The notes below the pieces were generated by a model. That model was not told the origin of the DNA. It ran no database searches and saw only the letters and a list, made by a program, of their open reading frames with translations. Source: Cylindrodendrum hubeiense (Eukaryota > Ascomycota > Sordariomycetes > Hypocreales > Nectriaceae). Taken from it: a stretch of 29,715 nt of DNA. The DNA lies in NCBI GenBank assembly GCA_014621425.1, contig JAANBB010000470.1, positions 1 through 29,715 of the forward strand, written 5' to 3'. The position numbers and the translations under genes were made by a program. Positions 29,259-29,715 of this stretch are shown here, in pieces (position 1 is the first letter of the stretch; each line of letters starts with the position of its first letter).

Positions 29259-29715
29259 GCAGACGAAGCACAAACGGCGGCCGCGCTGGCGGGCTATTAT
29301 CCTGTCTTTGGTGGCGCGGGTGCAGCTGGCTTTGGAACTGGACCCGGCGGACGCATCCCGCTGGGAGCGCTAGGGGGAGTTGGTGGAGTTGGCGCTGGAC
29401 CTGGCGCTGGCGGGCTGCCAGGCTCAGCGTTGCAGGGCGCTGTGGGTACGGCGGAACCAGGTGGCATCCCGGGGGGCATTGGCATCGCGGGCGGTGCGGG
29501 CACCGGTCACGTGGCTGGCCCGTATCGGCACGCCTCTGGCACCTGGCTCCCTTCGCAGCGCCGGCCTGTGGCTGACCCTGTGATGCCTTATGATGCCGGC
29601 CATCTCGCACACGCACCCGCACACGCGCCCGAAGCGGATGGTCCATTTGGCACCATGGAGCAGATTGAGACTCAGGTGAGCGACCTGCGGTATCTGTCGC
29701 AGGCACCCGTTGCAT
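29259..29715 (+). CDS. Gly/Pro-rich protein, partial, unrecognised (runs off the right edge)
   Basis: The frame opens after TAG 29256-29258 and stays open to the end. It reads GYYPVFGGAGAAGFGTGPGG, then Gly-rich GGVGGVGAGPGAGG, then the better-defined GPYRHASGTWLPSQRRPV, MPYDAGHLAHAPAHAPEADG and FGTMEQIETQVSDLRYLSQA. There is no Met near the beginning, so upstream exons are expected; AG acceptors at 29262 or 29268 are possible but weak. GTGAGC after GAG ACT CAG (29677) could be a donor, so the last few residues may be intronic. Composition suggests a disordered N-terminal region of a nuclear or regulatory protein, but no family is recognised. The opposite strand also has a frame open to the edge, which looks like a shadow. 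Confidence 0.45.

Noticed and set aside
29221..29715. 164-aa minus frame open to the right edge
   Set aside because: Its Arg/Gln/Pro-rich translation is what the complement of a Gly/Ala/Pro-rich plus gene gives; the plus frame has more natural sequence.
1..29715. Search for CRISPR arrays, insertion sequences, prophage or long terminal repeats
   Set aside because: No regularly spaced repeats, transposase or reverse-transcriptase motifs, or paired long repeats were seen; the repeats present are short microsatellites.

Overview
This window is nuclear DNA from a filamentous ascomycete (Pezizomycotina). Sordariomycetes, and probably Hypocreales, is the likely placement. That placement is inferred from gene content, not from a database search. 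Several features support it. Introns are short (47-63 nt), with GT donors, CTAAC/CTAAT branch sites and AG acceptors. The tRNA genes carry an 18-nt intron. The proteins are recognisable fungal housekeeping orthologues, plus a fungal-type type III polyketide synthase. No bacterial operon, CRISPR, insertion sequence or virus-like signal was seen.

Layout, left to right: the 3' end of a SET-domain gene (+, 1-267); a large unrecognised low-complexity protein locus (+, 800-3205) whose frame is cut by a single in-frame TAG; two near-identical intron-containing tRNA genes on the minus strand (3658-3747 and 5375-5464) flanking about 1.6 kb without genes; a Nop8/NOL8-like nucleolar RRM protein (-, 5928-7568); a small secreted protein (+, 8579-9202); holocytochrome c synthase (-, 9366-10450) divergent from a mitochondrial UbiB/ADCK2-type atypical kinase like yeast Cqd1 (+, 11097-13227); a TORC1 subunit Tco89-like disordered protein (-, 13819-15564); a 2.2-kb spacer with a double E-box palindrome; an SPF30/SMNDC1 Tudor splicing factor (+, 17749-18694); the mitochondrial Fe-S assembly ATPase Ind1 (-, 19048-20136) divergent from the ribosome-biogenesis factor Bfr2/AATF (+, 20517-22264); a four-helix membrane protein of unknown role (-, 22307-22723); a 1.8-kb spacer with short repeats; a type III polyketide synthase with an intact Cys-His-Asn triad (+, 24513-25992); a 3.3-kb gene-free stretch; and the beginning of a Gly-rich gene that runs off the right edge.

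Functionally this is a core-metabolism neighbourhood. Three products act in mitochondria (cytochrome c heme attachment, coenzyme Q handling, complex I Fe-S assembly). Two act in nucleolar ribosome assembly (Nop8-like, Bfr2), one in splicing and one in TORC1 signalling. Two pairs are head-to-head and probably share promoters (HCCS/CQD1 and IND1/BFR2). The type III PKS is the only secondary-metabolism gene and has no visible tailoring enzymes beside it. I did not find a clearly new system. The best leads are the in-frame stop in the first large gene, the twin tRNAs with a conserved acceptor-stem mismatch, the stop-free intron inside a splicing-factor gene, the triple 11-bp repeat in a mitochondrial bidirectional promoter, and the isolated PKS next to a large gene-free tract.
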